A stretch of 64,000 nt of DNA from Spisula solida (GCA_947247005.1 OX365956.1:9444089-9508088), one strand, 5' to 3'; shown: positions 48,345 through 60,837, counted from the first letter of the stretch. Translations and numbers: made by a program. The notes: generated from the letters alone by a model not told the origin.

Positions 48345-48510
48345 TATCCGCAAAGCGGCCGGGAAAATCCCCATTAACGATTACATGAAAAAACACGCGC
48401 TTTTTGTTGTTGTAGTTTTGCATTGGCTATATAATGACCTATATTTTTGACAGACCGGATGCAGAATAATGATTCGGTAGACTGAATTTTACGTCCCACT
48501 TCCGGTAGAA
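48345..48510. repeat. Dispersed repeat, copy 2
   Basis: Matches 4,010-4,200 in order: AAAGCGGCCGGGAAAATCCC, AACGATTACATG, TTGTTGTTGTAGTTTTGCAT, GACAGACCGGATG, CCCACTTCCGGTAGAAG. Confidence 0.7.
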
Positions 48511-48729
48511 GATTTGAGAACCAATCTAATATTTTCCCTATATGAAATATAAATACAGTTCTACTCTTTTACTGACGTTTCGGCGTATAATCCTGATTCA
48601 AATCATGAAAATTATTGAAAAAATACATACCTTACTTCAACACGATCCAACGTAAAATAAATATGAATTGACATCACATCATTTAACGCGACGTCGTCGC
48701 ACGGCATAGTGCGCCAACATCACGTTATA

Positions 48730-48830
48730 GTTAGAACATATTAAGTAATTTTTAATGACTAAAAAGGGCGGATCGAGCGAAGCGAAGCTAGTCCTTTTTA
48801 GTCATTAAAATTTACTCAATATGTTCTAAC
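48730..48830. repeat. 101-bp hairpin with CGAGCGAAGCGAAGC loop
   Basis: GTTAGAACATATTAAGTAAT...GACTAAAAAGG pairs with CCTTTTTAGTC...ATATGTTCTAAC. The loop contains CGAGCGAAGCGAAGC. Weaker pairing continues outward (ATCACGTTATA with TATAACGTTCT). Confidence 0.85.
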
Positions 48831-49389
48831 TGGCTTAGCATATAACGTTCTGCATTATGATTGGCCGATAGAAATAAGCGCCAATGCATGACATCAGATC
48901 TGTATCATTTAATCGCCAAAATCTGCGTTTTGATTGGCTTATAAAGTAGGTTATATTCTAAAATATGTTGGATTTGAAATATGAATATCAAATAAAAGAG
49001 GAATGTAAAACTATTATACATATTTATAGGACATAACTGTGCAACCCATCTCCTAGATCGGAAAATACTATTTTCTAAATAGTTGTCACTTGGTCTCCTA
49101 GCTATGTGGTGCTGCCAGGCAGTCAGAAGCTAAAGTCTCTGTGGAGCAAACAAATTCCTTAGTCATTTTTTCCTCTGCCAGATTATACTAGTATATGTAA
49201 TTGTTGACGTCAGTATATTGGTTTAGAGCACTAGATGTACTTACTGTAAAATAATGTATTTAAAATAAAAAAATTGTGCGTCTTTGTTAGTCTTAAGTAG
49301 TTAGCGGGTTAAATGTTCGCTAATTTTAAGCTACTACAGAAGCATTTCCGCATTTTATTGTGATAGTCTAAGAACACAAAGATAATATT

Positions 49390-49990
49390 TAGGCACAGTT
49401 ATCGAAATCGCGAATATAGCGAAACTCTAAACCCTCGCGAAAATGTCTGGATATACAGTAAAACGTGATAAGATACTTTCAATGCACACAATTGTTGTGC
49501 ATCCCAATTACTATCTTGTTATGTTATTTAAAAACGGATCTCTACCGAGATTCAAACATTCAAAAGGGGAGAGCCGTAACTAAGTTTTAGAACTTGTGGC
49601 TCGACCCTTTTACCAATGTATGTATATATATGTATTTATAGATCTATTTGTATGTCATTGTTTGGGTAATAAAATATGTTTAAACTAAACATTTGACCGT
49701 TAGCTTCAAAACGGATATAAAATGCTCGCCAACGTGAGGCCGTGTTCACAATCAAACATATTTTAAATACTCTGTACTAAATCACTCTTAGATCGTTCCC
49801 ACTAGCTGACATTCAGTATAATCCTGAAAAATTATAAATAGAATTCGAAAATATAGCGAAAATTTCTGACTTTACAGTAAAGCGTAATACGATACTATCC
49901 GTTGTTTTACCGCCGAACGTAGTTTGTTTTACAAATTGGCCGATTTTGCGAATATAGCAAAAACTAATCCTTCGCGAAAATGTCTGTTTC
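49390..49990. repeat. Scattered GCGAATATAGCGAAA / CGCGAAAATGTCTG words
   Basis: GCGAATATAGCGAAACTCTA with CCTCGCGAAAATGTCTG lies at about 49,412, and a matching pair at about 49,948-49,985. TTTACAGTAAAGCGTAATA at about 49,872 matches 49,455. A dispersed repeat in two or three decayed pieces. No gene. Confidence 0.55.
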
Positions 49991-50479
49991 CTAGTTATTA
50001 GATTCAGTCAACACATTGACTTACAGCTGTCAATCTATGTTTGATAACGATGTCATCTTTCCACTCAATGTCGTCCTAATTGTCTCATAACTAGGAGAGT
50101 TAAGTTCGCGTATGTCTGTGTCGTTGTCGCTTGTTTTGTCATGACTTTTGGTGGCGGTCATAATCGTCTAATTCAGATACATCACCTGGTTAAATGTATC
50201 ATATCACCGGATTAATGCCGACTCACCACAGCGAGCCAGTATTAGGATATGAATTAACTATAATAACCACCTATAACTCCGAACACTTGTGGTCTCTAAC
50301 TTCGGCCTCTTTATGCCTTTATTACCAAAACGAAGCTAGGTAACAGTCAGAATACCCGGCAATTGTAACAGACAGCGCGATTGGTTAAGACAAAAAATAG
50401 CCAATGAAAAATGGCCTTTCAAAAGCGGGTGCCACGGGTGCGGCCATATTTGTTGTTGTGGTTACAAGTTTAACTTTAA

Positions 50480-50870
50480 AAAAAGCTAGAAGTTGCTCTG
50501 TTCGGTATACCTCTGGGTTTCATTTTCGTGCCTTCTCCTGAAATCCGTGTTTGGATTAATAAAGCCCAAACACGTTTTTCATTATAGTAAAATTACCCGA
50601 AATGATAATCACACAAATAGCAGGTTTAACGCCGTTTCGGAACAATTTATCAGTTATGTATGGTTCCGATTAACCTTACCAGTTTTCCTGGACAGTACTG
50701 TAACCGCTACCAATTTACCCTTCCACAAAAACCAGCAACTTACCTACATGAGGAAATGGATACTACTTCAAGGAAGGATACGAACTGTTGCAGTTGGATG
50801 TCGAACCCGGATGGCCGGATTGCATATCCAGTGCACTAATAACTGCTGCAGCTACCCAAGTAATATGTAC
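50480..50870 (-). mobile_element. tRNA-derived SINE, minus strand
   Basis: Read on the minus strand, the head has GTAGCTGCAGCAGTTATTAG (box A-like) and CATCCGGGTTCGACATCC (box B). The body, seen on plus, has GGTTTAACGCCGTTTCGGAA and CCAGTTTTCCTGGACAGTAC, a common bivalve SINE body. The 127-residue plus frame across it is a chance frame. Confidence 0.7.
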
Positions 50871-51649
50871 GCGTAGACAAAGATCATATAACCGATAATT
50901 ACATGGCATAGGGAGACAAAAAAGTCATAATTATCTGAACTTTATTGTTATGTTCGACGAAATAATTTTTACTGGGGGAACCCCCAGTTTTCGTATTACA
51001 TACCATCTCAGAAATCACTACGATTTTAACTGTGAAATTTCTCCACAATCAATTCATCAGAGCAAGAAACAAGTGCCAGCAAATCTCAAGCAATATCGTA
51101 ATTTTCAACCGTTTTTAAGAAAATTTGTTTATAACAATTGAATTATCTTTTATTTGTTTCTATTATGTGAACTTTTTAAAAGTTTTTTTGGATGAATAAA
51201 TGTATTTGTGCAAATAATTTCCTACGCGCGGTAAAATCACTAAGGATTTCTGAGGGTCGATAAAAATGTCAGTGTTAAAAGTAACCCGTTTAGCAGACGA
51301 ACTTTTCACTATTCGTGGTTTTAACATTCATATTACAGTTTAGAAAGAAACTCCTAATCTAACGTGTGCTTATTTTTCATTATTTACAATATTTTGCATT
51401 TGTTGATAGTATTGATCCACGTTTCTTTCATTGACTTACCAGAGATCGTCAGCTGAATATTTTGGGTCTACCGTTAGAACGACCCTTTTCCCAGCGCTGT
51501 TATATAAATATTTCCCGCCGAAAGTCGAGACCATATCAGTTATTTGTGTTTCGTCCCCAACGGATTCGTTCGCGCTATTCGTACTCTATACAGTTCGTAT
51601 GCAGGTAGAGTTTTGGAAAAAGGACTCTGTGTAGTTTTCAGTTTATAGT

Positions 51650-51885
51650 TTTTTTAGCTCACCTGTGAGCTATTGTGATCACCCTTTTGTCCGTCGTCCG
51701 TCGTCCGTCGTGCGCCGTGCGCCGTCCACCGTGCGCCGTCCGCCGTCCACCGTCAACAATTGGACTGTTTACACTCCAGAGGTCATAATTTTCACTTAAT
51801 CTTTTTTAAACTTGGTCACAATGTTTGTCTCTATGAAATCTAGGTCATGTTTGTAATTGGGTCATCTGGGGTTAAAATATAGCTG
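51650..51885 (+). mobile_element. TTTTTAGCTCACC-end element with GTCCGTC repeat
   Basis: Starts TTTTTAGCTCACCTGTGAGC (hairpin), then TATTGTGATCACCCTTTTGT, a GTCCGTC/GCGCCGT tract, and one core with GAGGTCATAATTTTCAC, CTTGGTCACAATGTTTGTCT and AAATCTAGGTCATGTTTG. A very common bivalve repeat type. The core resembles 6,060-6,310. Confidence 0.75.
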
Positions 51886-51888
51886 GCT

Positions 51889-51950
51889 CGGTAGAGCATT
51901 CGCCTTTTCTAAGCAGATGATTCCGGGTTTGAGCCCCGGTCCAACTACAT
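51889..51950 (+). repeat. tRNA-like sequence (probable SINE head)
   Basis: AGCTGGCTCGGTAGAGC forms a D-arm-like region and CCGGGTTTGAGCCCCGG an excellent T-arm. The anticodon stem is imperfect with a 9-base loop, and no 7-bp acceptor stem is seen, so I do not call it a functional tRNA. Confidence 0.5.
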
Positions 51951-52277
51951 ACTTTTTTAGCCATGTTACATTATTAACGTTCCCACAGATGGTATAAGTT
52001 TCATTCCATTGTTTGAGTGTTGTATAGTAACAGTGTCAAAATGTCAATAATATTCCACTTGGTATTTGTGACTAAAAACGGTCACTTACCGGTACCTATA
52101 TAATGTTTTAAGTTGTTCGAAGAACAATTAGTTTTAACACATATCGAAAATTGCATCCCAATTTTTACTGCCTGAAACAACGTATCTACGCCGCAAATGG
52201 ACGGTGCCAAATTAGCGAAAGTAAACCGTTTATCCAGCAATTGCATAACTTTGGCCATTGCAAAGGAAGCATATAAA

Positions 52278-52605
52278 CCGACAAAAGACCAACAAATCAC
52301 CATTAGGGGTGAGCCCTGCAGCTTATAATCACTAACAGGATTTGTTGGTGTCTGCCCGTCCGGCACGTTACCGTCAGGCCAAATTTCGTCATCTTGGGAC
52401 GAGAATTCTAGGAGGGGGAAGTAGTGTAATGGTCGCTGAATGCATAACGGGAGGTAATTGAATTAATATACACAATTTGCAAACCCTGAAGATTGTCATT
52501 AGAGTAGAATGACAGTATATAAGACCAACAATTTCAAATCACCCTTAGGGTGAGCTAGCTTTTCACTGACGGGATTTTCAGTATCTATCCGTCCGGCACG
52601 TTACA
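52278..52605. repeat. Two copies of a ~90-bp block, ~240 bp apart
   Basis: AAGACCAACAA, ATCACC..TTAGGGGTGAGC, GGATTT and CCGTCCGGCACGTTAC occur in order at 52,285-52,370 and 52,525-52,605. Function unknown. Confidence 0.65.
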
Positions 52606-52609
52606 AAAA

Positions 52610-53510
52610 AGCATGTAATTGAGGACTGCAGTTTATTTTACATTTTTATTATTCAAACCCAAACAAATCAAATGCCTTCAGCGCTTTGATTTATATGATT
52701 TAGGTTTACTACTAAATAATAAGCGCGGAAACGTTTTAACACATGTTTTATTCTATATATTACGTGAGTCTGACCTGCGATACTATATACAAGGACTGGT
52801 ATGTCTGGTATAGTGCCTTCATGAGCTCTGTTATTGTAACGGGTCCGTTGTGTTGTGATTTAAATGAGTCAGCTGATATCGCGTCTCTGAGACCTTGTCA
52901 CAATATTCACTTTTTTAAAAATCTATTACTATTAAAGATGAAACCCTATATTACCAAGAATTGTGGGACTATTGGTTTGCCATCAGTCCGTCAGTTTTGG
53001 TTCTGACGGGAATTGCGGTTGCTATGGCAACAGACACATTGAATATGGCTTTAAACCGGTAGGGGACTTCTGTATTGCTTGCAATTCTTAATGACTTGTT
53101 CATTACGTCATTTTACTAATTGAAAGTAGGTCATACGACTATACGGGCCTTTCAACGTTTTAATACTGTTATTTAACTTTTGAGACTAAAGGCTGCTAAA
53201 ACTATGTAGTTCAGCAGTTTTACTGTTGTAACTAGGTCATTCAGCGTAGGCATTCCGCCTTTTGTTTGCTGAATCTTTTCTACTGGGTGATTCGGTTAGT
53301 TATAATCTATTATACTTTTCGACAGCTTGGACTTGGGCGGATCTGCGCTTGTTTAGTTGGGCATTGTGCTTTGTGTGTTTTTAATGTTTTCTGTGCTCGG
53401 CTGGTTAAGTAGAGTGCTGCCTTCCCTGTCTGACTTAATATAATCTTTTTGTGATTTCCTCCCAGTAATAGTACTTCAGTACTTTGATTTATTGTATCAA
53501 AATTAATCGA
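52610..53510. other. Non-coding stretch, nothing recognised
   Basis: Only short frames and no repeat match in the window. Confidence 0.45.
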
Positions 53511-53514
53511 AACC

Positions 53515-53600
53515 ATCTACAGTATGGGAAATCACGTGCCTAAAATGGTACTTTACACAGTGACAAATATAACGGAAATCTTGATATTTGGATAGTTTTT
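53515..53600 (+). repeat. Fragment of a dispersed repeat
   Basis: GGGAAATCACGTGCCTAAAA, TGGTACTTTACACAGTGACA and CTTGATATTTGGATAGTTTT match, inverted, 56,165-56,260. Confidence 0.7.
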
Positions 53601-55020
53601 GGGAAGCGACAGCCTCTCATTACTAGCATTGCCCATTCCTTGATGCAACCTAAACCGCATTTAGGCTGCTATGTGAATCCGCATTCAAGTAGTTCCAGAA
53701 ACTGTCAACATTCCCAATACTGCTACATATGTTTCTCTAAATTTTTAAACTGATTTAATTCAATCAGCAATATTTGTTTATTCTAAGATCAACAATTATT
53801 GTGAAACTGTTCGTTAAATCGATATTTTTGCAGGTTATCACTCCGCCGGGTCGATATCGGACTTGTTTCATAATATGAAAATGACGTGTTCATCAAATGT
53901 CCCGGCTGTATAGCTTTTTTTAGAAACTTCAGACCAGAGTCACGTGATGGTTTTATCAATGAATCGTAAATTGTCTGCGGAGTACTGTTATGCAATCATA
54001 TGTTGTGGCTTTACTAGCCGCTTTGTATAGACTGTCTCACGCTGTAGGGGAAGTGATTACAAGACGATACTGTAGAATCTGATAAATAGGCGCGTAGTAT
54101 TATTTTAAAGCCATTTTCGATAGACGCATACAATACATGTATTCCATATAAATTTATATGCCCCTTTTTACAATTATTTAGATACCGAACATGCCTATAT
54201 AGTCACATATGCCTTTTTTGGCATTCAAGACAAGATCGGGAGTAAGAAAACGAACATTAAACGTGATCATGTTTAAACCTGTACATTCTAAAACAAAACA
54301 ATTTCGTCCGCATTTCCTTGGTTTAGAATACGATTTAATTAAACTTGCTTTCAGTTTTTTAATTGTGTTTGCTTTACTCTTTTACCGATATAACAGCAAG
54401 ACATTTGGAGAAAGCTCAGATGAAAGGAAGGAATAATGCCCCGACCAACTAAAAGAATAGAAACGAAGAAACACAATCACCATAGTATTCCGTAATGAAT
54501 GTGACAATAATATTATCTTATGAAGCAGAGACATAACTTGTATCTGTGTGGTGTGAATATAGATGGTCGGGAATGTAACACTTCATGCATCAATTCATGA
54601 AGGACAGTTTTTGAAAGCTGAGTTTATTGATATTTCATGATAATTGACAATTTTTATGATGTTTTCACATTCATTTACAAATGCTGTTTTGTCTTTTTGT
54701 GATTTAATACAACTACAATTTATTTTCATATGTATAACAGTTTTTTGTACATTTTGTATTTTCCATTTGCAATATTTACACTTTGGATTTCAATGTACTT
54801 CGTATAAACGTTTATTTCTTCCTTATTACGAGATATATGATCAGAGGTATTGTCAGATTTTATATAAACGTATGTTTGATAATTACGAAAAAATTGGCAA
54901 AGTAACGTGTTTTCCTTTTCACTTTTGATACGAAATATATATGTTACCGAATATAAACGCCCTGATGTGTATTTAAGGTATACACATGCCCATCCGAACA
55001 AGGTACGGCAAAAAATATAT
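53601..55020. other. Non-coding stretch, nothing recognised
   Basis: AT-rich with several short open frames expected by chance. Confidence 0.45.
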
Positions 55021-55023
55021 GTT

Positions 55024-55195
55024 TTGTGATCACATTAAAATTGCAACTGAAAACATCTTTCAATGTAGTAATATTATGTGATACGACTTAAAAACTGAAT
55101 ATTATAAAATACGTGTACATGAACAGTATTTAGCTTGTTTTGCCACGTAATTAAATGCACCATAGAGATATATTTTCAGTTGCAATTTTATCACA
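55024..55195. repeat. 172-bp inverted repeat
   Basis: TGTGATCACATTAAAATTGC then AACTGAAAACATC at the left pairs with TATTTTCAGTTGCAATTTTA then TCACAA at the right. Loop of about 110 bp. Confidence 0.7.
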
Positions 55196-56160
55196 ATGGT
55201 TCCAATTACAGATGTTTATCAAAAATGTAATTTTAAAGGCTTCAGTACAAAATGTGTCATGATTAAATAAACGAGTTTCGGTTTTTATTCTACTGAATCA
55301 GATTCCTTGAAACCTTTAAAAACTCCCTTTTGAAGTTTCTGGTCATGCATAGGAATACTCATTACAAATTTAACCACCAAACAAAACGTTTTAATCAATA
55401 TCATTTATTGAATAAGTATAAAACTGGAAATATCTTTCACTCCTCTTTTTCTAAATTTACTCTTGCGCAACTTGATTCTATGATCAATACGTACAGCATC
55501 GCGTATATATACAGATACATATAACATAGCATTGTTTATATTTTGTACAGAAAAAAACACAACTCCTTGTACTCCCAACAATTATTCAGAGCTGTTTCGA
55601 ATATTCTCTCTTCGACAGGTATCTTCGATCCTGTCATTTCTGTAAAAGAGTAAATAGGAGCAATTATTAGGCAACTGGAAGCACGTTAAATCAAACTAAA
55701 ATAATCAAACTCAAACTACTAAACCAATAATTTATAGTCGAATCGACGATAAATAAAGGCTATGCTCGGCATTTTCAAATAAAATTGTTTTATGCCCTAT
55801 AATGCACAGGTTTAATAAAAACGATCCGTGTTAAGTATCACAATAGTGTTGTTCCGTGGAAAGTACCATTTCAAATATTTGTCATTTTTTGGCAGAAAAT
55901 CGCATTATAATACCAAATTGAATAAAATATTCATTAATCACTGATTTTTAATGACAATCCCTTTACGAGTACAATGAAGCACAAAAACCTGAATATGGTC
56001 TGTAGTTTATCTAGACATATTGACAAAATATTTCTCTGGTTCGTCATAAAACATCGAAGGTATCTTAGAAACCAAAACGAGCACAGAAATAATACATACA
56101 CCATGAGAACGAGCGTTAAATTTCGCATAGACTGCATTATATAACAAGTTAAAATAATTC
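55196..56160. other. Non-coding stretch with a SINE tail fragment
   Basis: GATAAATAAAGGCTATGCTC at about 55,750 is the tail of the SINE family seen at 59,552-59,673. Nothing else recognised. Confidence 0.45.
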
Positions 56161-56164
56161 ATGA

Positions 56165-56400
56165 GTATTTACCAAGAATCGAAAACTATCCAAATATTAA
56201 GATTTCCGCCATATATGTCACGGTGTAAAGTACCATTTTAGTCATGTGATTCCCCACACTGATAAGTTGTTCAGAAACGGCGTTAAACCCAAAACACAAA
56301 TCAAACACAATTGGGCAGCCATTTATGCACATTGTTATGTTCATTTCCACAGCTCTCTTGTTAAAAAGTATTAACCGAGCCACTTCTAGCTTTTTTAAAA
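56165..56400 (-). repeat. Dispersed repeat, minus orientation
   Basis: On the minus strand it reads AAAAAAGCTAGAAGTGGCTC, GGTTTAACGCCGTTTCTGAA, GAATCACATGACTAAAATGG and TAATATTTGGATAGTTTTCG. Its first part resembles the SINE body near 50,480-50,660 and its last part resembles 53,515-53,600, so it joins the two fragments. Confidence 0.65.
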
Positions 56401-56847
56401 GCTAACATTGTGTAGTTATGGTGGATAAGAGTGTTATAACTGCAATACTGTACTGGCAAAGTATGTGTTATTTGTAATACTGCACTGGGTGTGGCACATC
56501 AGTTAATAATACAAATTACATACAGAACTAAAACTAGAACTTCGGGCTACGCCTCGCATTTCAATTCATTATCCTAAACTTAATTTAAATGAGTATTTTA
56601 AAAGTGTGTGCATATCGGTGCTCTGAGTTTATAAATAAATAATTTATTATAAAGTTTGATAAATTATCTCGATTGGAACAAAATTAAATTAAAAAAAATT
56701 GGGATAACATTGCACATTGAAGTCGCACTATGTTATTCTAAGACAACTACGCACCAGAGCGTGTTATGAAATGTATAGTATTGCCTTTGTTCTATGATGT
56801 GCTTACGAAGTCCATTCTGACGTTTTTTTCAAAATATTTAAGAGGTA

Positions 56848-57080
56848 CTCATATCGCTGGCTTAGAATGAGAAGGTCGTAAGTAGAAAATCGATATTTTG
56901 AGAAAACAAGTAAAATATATGTTTGAAAACTACTCTTTACCTATGGAAACAAACTTTTTCGATTTTAGTTTGGTCGACATGACCTGTCCGATTTTTACAT
57001 GGCCTTGTGATGCAGATTTAAAATATGCATGAGTCTAATAGCAGATATGACCTTCTTATTCTTAGCCTGCGATATGCGAG
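56848..57080. mobile_element. 233-bp inverted-repeat element
   Basis: CTCATATCGCTGGCTTAGAA then TGAGAAGGTCGTA at the left pairs with ATGACCTTCTTATTCTTAGC then CTGCGATATGCGAG at the right, about 35 bp per arm. The interior is non-coding. Confidence 0.75.
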
Positions 57081-57084
57081 GCTC

Positions 57085-58460
57085 AGTGTTTTAATTTCTA
57101 TACTGCTTTTTTAGCCCCCCCCCCCAAAAAAACCTGAACAACACGAGTCATATGATAATTGAACAAATGTCACTGTGTTACGGAATATCCTCCCTGGTCT
57201 GTTTAGAAACAGAGCTTGCATTAATTACAACACGCCTTTGTTAGCACATTTCCTCTGTCATCCATCTTTGAAATTAAGGAGGCGAACTCAATTCTTGTCA
57301 CATTAAAAAGTTACATCTGTAATGATGCATTAGTAAGAATCACGTCCGAGCAAGTTTGCCTTCAACGCCGTATGTTTACCATTCCTAGAAGATGTTGTAT
57401 CGGAAATTACTTCAATCGTCGTACGGTATGGGAACGACATTCGTTATTAACTATACACTTATTTCATCCCGAGACTAGGCATTGCCAATTTATGTGCTAG
57501 CTCGTCATGTTTAGACAATCGCGAAATTCTACAGCAAGACGAGAAATGTAGTGAGATATGAAACATTATTGTTCGGATGGTACATGTTCAAATCCATTCC
57601 AGTGTTGTTAAAATGCGCATCAGAAGCGATGTTCATCTACGCTCGTCATTCTCAAATAATTATTCGCGATGATTTTTCTTGCTTCATACTACACTCTCTA
57701 CCGGTGGCAGCGATAGAGCCAGGCGATGTGAAAACATATAGTTGGAATTAAATAAACGAGCTATGCAGGATTAAGAAAAAAACCAATGAAGTGTGCGTTT
57801 AATGACATTAATTGCATCGTCAAGCGTTTAAGTGATATAGCACGAGTAATTGTTCAGAGGTACAGGCACACGCGTAATATATTTTACGTCAAAATACGAG
57901 CTTTCGTTCTAAGATTATCTGCACTGAATGTTACCATTTAACATTGCATTGGGATATATCAATGATCCTAACTAATCTGCTGTAACTAATAAATCGATTA
58001 CTTGTTATCGTTATAAGTATGTAACTCGACATACTCCTTCCGGTTTTTTCTGTAAACACGTGTATATGTTTGCAGTATTTACCTTTCGACTCATAGGGGG
58101 TTCGCGGTTAGAAAGTAATTCAACTTATTAATTTCAACAAATAACTCGAGTGTTTGTTTCGAATGTCTAAGGGGGTTTTCGTGTGTAACCCAATAAAAGT
58201 AAAAGTCAGTCATGAAGTTATATATTCACTTGTCTTAATACCTAACACACCAGGGGCTGAAAGGATTTACTTTTCGTTTGTGCTGTAAATATTTTATTGA
58301 CGATATGTGATTGAATGCATGAATTTAAAACATAAGTATGTGCTATTATACTAGAGGAATAATTGATTTTTAAAATATCCACAATTCTTTACCTAACAAG
58401 TGTCTAACGTATTCGTAGGAAGTGTTATTGCTTTCGTAATCTGTATTTAAATTAATTCAG
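57085..58460. other. Upstream region of the esterase-like gene
   Basis: Begins with a C12 A8 homopolymer pair near 57,115. No core promoter could be fixed. AATTAATTCAG at 58,450-58,460 could be a 3' splice site, which would place a 5' untranslated exon further upstream. Confidence 0.35.
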
Positions 58461-58481
58461 GAATCGAGTGTTATTTTCAAC

Positions 58482-58923
58482 ATGGAATTTATGAAATTGG
58501 TTTCGTTTCTTGGATTGGTGATATATTGTTTTAATTGGTGTGATCTTGCTGGAGTTACTGTGCGCCAGCTTGGTGACCGTGTTATACAGTTAAATGTGGG
58601 ACAAGTGCGGGGTGTCAAAGTGGAATTTCCGGATAACAACCTCGGATTACAATCAGTAGAGAGGTTTTCCGGTGTACGGTATGGCACGGTGGTGGGTATT
58701 CGAGGAAATTTATTGCGATTTTTACCACCGTCGGCCAATATGCGTGTTTGGGGCAAAAGTGTTAAAGAGTTCACACAGTTTTCGTCAGTATGTCCCCAGG
58801 ATGATGTCAACTACTTGGCCAGGCTACCAGAGGGTAGTGCTCGACGATTTCTCAAAATTGCTGAAATGTTGAAACAACAACAAGAAGACTGTATGTTTCT
58901 GAATATATGGTCTCCAATTCCAG
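58482..58923 (+). CDS. Neuroligin-like carboxylesterase-family protein, first coding exon
   Basis: Neuroligins are single-pass synaptic adhesion proteins with an esterase-fold ectodomain that usually lacks catalysis. This exon gives residues 1-147 and ends in GT after one base of the next codon (phase 1). The ATG follows TTTCAAC and opens a hydrophobic signal peptide (about residues 1-23). Then come the family's N-terminal landmarks: QVRGVKVEFP (41-50), a VERFSGVRYG block (59-68), LRFLPPS (78-84), KEFTQFSSVCPQ (95-106) and QQEDCMFLNIWSP (134-146). Cys104 and Cys137 match the conserved first disulphide of the fold. The stretch LARLPEGSARRFLKIAEMLK between them resembles neuroligin rather than acetylcholinesterase. 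The nucleophile elbow and membrane segment would be downstream, beyond 64,000, so catalytic status is unknown. A different cholinesterase-like protein is possible. Confidence 0.8.
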
Positions 58924-58936
58924 GTCAGTATTTAAT

Positions 58937-59145
58937 AAACGTTTTATAAATTTATGGATTTTACACCATTCGGAATAATTGTTACGAATGTTATCCAACA
59001 ATTTTTACAAGTATTGAAAACACTCGTTCCACGTCAGCATTTTACGAACATTTTATAAATTTATAGATTTTACATCATTCGGAATAATTATTACGAATGT
59101 TATCCCACATTTTTAACAATTATGAAAACACTCTTTCCCAGCAAA
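58937..59145. repeat. Tandem duplication, period 109 bp, at the start of intron 1
   Basis: TTTTATAAATTTATGGATTT, CATTCGGAATAATTGTTACG, AATGTTATCC and GAAAACACTC occur from 58,942 and again from 59,051 with few changes. It begins about 15 bp after the splice donor. Confidence 0.85.
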
Positions 59146-59551
59146 TATAAACGTAGTTCTGTTTGAACGATATCAATCTATTTATCTTAAATACGCTTGG
59201 CTGACTGTCAATTTTAGAAGTATAGATAATATTGTTTTTCTCAGTCATGTTTTACATATGCAGGTGTATTTAGATACACGAATAAAAACAAAGAAAGCAC
59301 TACTAGATCCTTGATAAATGCGTTTATGATAGACACCGATATTGAAACGGAATTATTAAAATATTAAATATTGGCAGGCAACTCGCTACATAATTGACTA
59401 TATCAGAAATCAATAACAAAATATGATAGCAAGTAGTAGGAAAACCCAAACAAATCGAAGGTCACACAGACTCATGGTAAACTGGCCATGATTTGATCTT
59501 TCCGAGTTGGTATCACTTAACATCCGGGTCCACAACAACATGGCCGCTTAT
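59146..59551. other. Intronic stretch, nothing recognised
   Basis: AT-rich with no repeat match. Confidence 0.45.
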
Positions 59552-59673
59552 GATGTACCTACGTAGCTCAATGACTAGAACGCTTGTCGTCTTATCTGGC
59601 AACCCGGGTGGAGGTACTTATATGCCTGCCATATTTCAGCAGAAGCTGACTGGCAAATAAAGGCTATGCTCGG
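59552..59673 (+). mobile_element. tRNA-derived SINE with AAATAAAGGCTATGCTCGG tail
   Basis: ACGTAGCTCAATGACTAGAA and CTGGCAACCCGGGTGGAGG are the head. TATGCCTGCCATATTTCAGC, AGAAGCTGACTGGCAAATAA and AGGCTATGCTCGG are the tail. Related copies lie at 27,672-27,770 and 38,911-38,988. Confidence 0.7.
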
Positions 59674-60837
59674 ATACATCGTGACTATTATGCATGATAT
59701 TCAGTGTTGATTAGCTTGACAGCTATATATAATACAATTTAATCACTATTCGGTTTCATTGATAAAGTAATAGACAGCTAGACCTAAGGATGCAGTAGAC
59801 CAGTAGACCAGATCAACAACAGAAAAAACATCCAATAACATAACGTCTTTTTAGATAGGATCAAACGTCTATTGCATTGTCACATTGTTAAACTCTCTGT
59901 AGTTTGGTTAATTACATTTCCTGGGAAGTCTTAATTTACATTATTGAGAATAAGATACGGCCTCTAGAGACTGGCTTTTCTGATATTGGAACAGTTCTCA
60001 TTCTTTCCCCCCAATAATAAAAGAAGTATCTAGTCGTACAGCCGCTGATAATGCCTACAAATTAATTGAAAGCAAAAAAGGGTATTTTAAATTCTAAGAA
60101 TTTGAATAACGTTAACTTATAAAACTATTACATACATTTTCGATGAAGTCTGTTGAAGAGGGTTATTTATGGAAATTTTAAAATAAATAAAAATATGAAG
60201 TTAATTTTTTAATCTGCTTTTTTAAATCTGACAAACCCGTCTTCGATTTAATTAATATTTAAATTCATCACGGAGTCTCATTTGAGCATCAACTTGGTAA
60301 GCATAATTCATTGACATAAATATCACCGAACCTACATCAATATATATTTGAATTGCAATACATTGTGTTATTATACCTCACGTACATTGTAGAGTGTACA
60401 TGTATATATATTATCTAAATGCTGCTTACACGTATGACTGCTCGGGGGACAGTAAATAATACCAACCCTTGAATAGTCATATCACCCGAGCAGCTATGTG
60501 TTTTGTTTTTAGATTTGACTGATTCATTAAGTTGATTAATTCTGTTGACGGTATCCAAGCCTAAAATCAGAATTATACCTTTTTGATAATTTTTATTGAA
60601 ATACGAAACTAATACGAACATAAATATACTACTTTAAATTTGATTTATACATACTAGTTATTCATTTCCTGCGGAAACCCAACATTTTACTAGAATGTAC
60701 ATAGGTATGTTGATTAATGCTTCATACAAGTCATTCTATCATTTCAATGTAACATGCATTTTATTCTCATTTTATGTTCAAATATTAGATAGACCCGTCA
60801 CGCAACATGAATGACCATGTTAACTAAAAATTAGCAT
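59674..60837. other. Intronic stretch, nothing recognised
   Basis: Probably intron 1 of the esterase-like gene. No second exon was found. Confidence 0.45.

Noticed and set aside
50493..50876. 127-residue secreted protein gene
   Set aside because: The frame runs through a minus-strand tRNA-derived SINE.
51889..51950. Functional tRNA gene
   Set aside because: D and T arms are good, but the anticodon loop is too long and no acceptor stem is present. It follows a repeat, so a SINE head is more likely.
52082..52366. 94-residue minus-strand gene
   Set aside because: It overlaps a locally duplicated block and has no recognisable domain.
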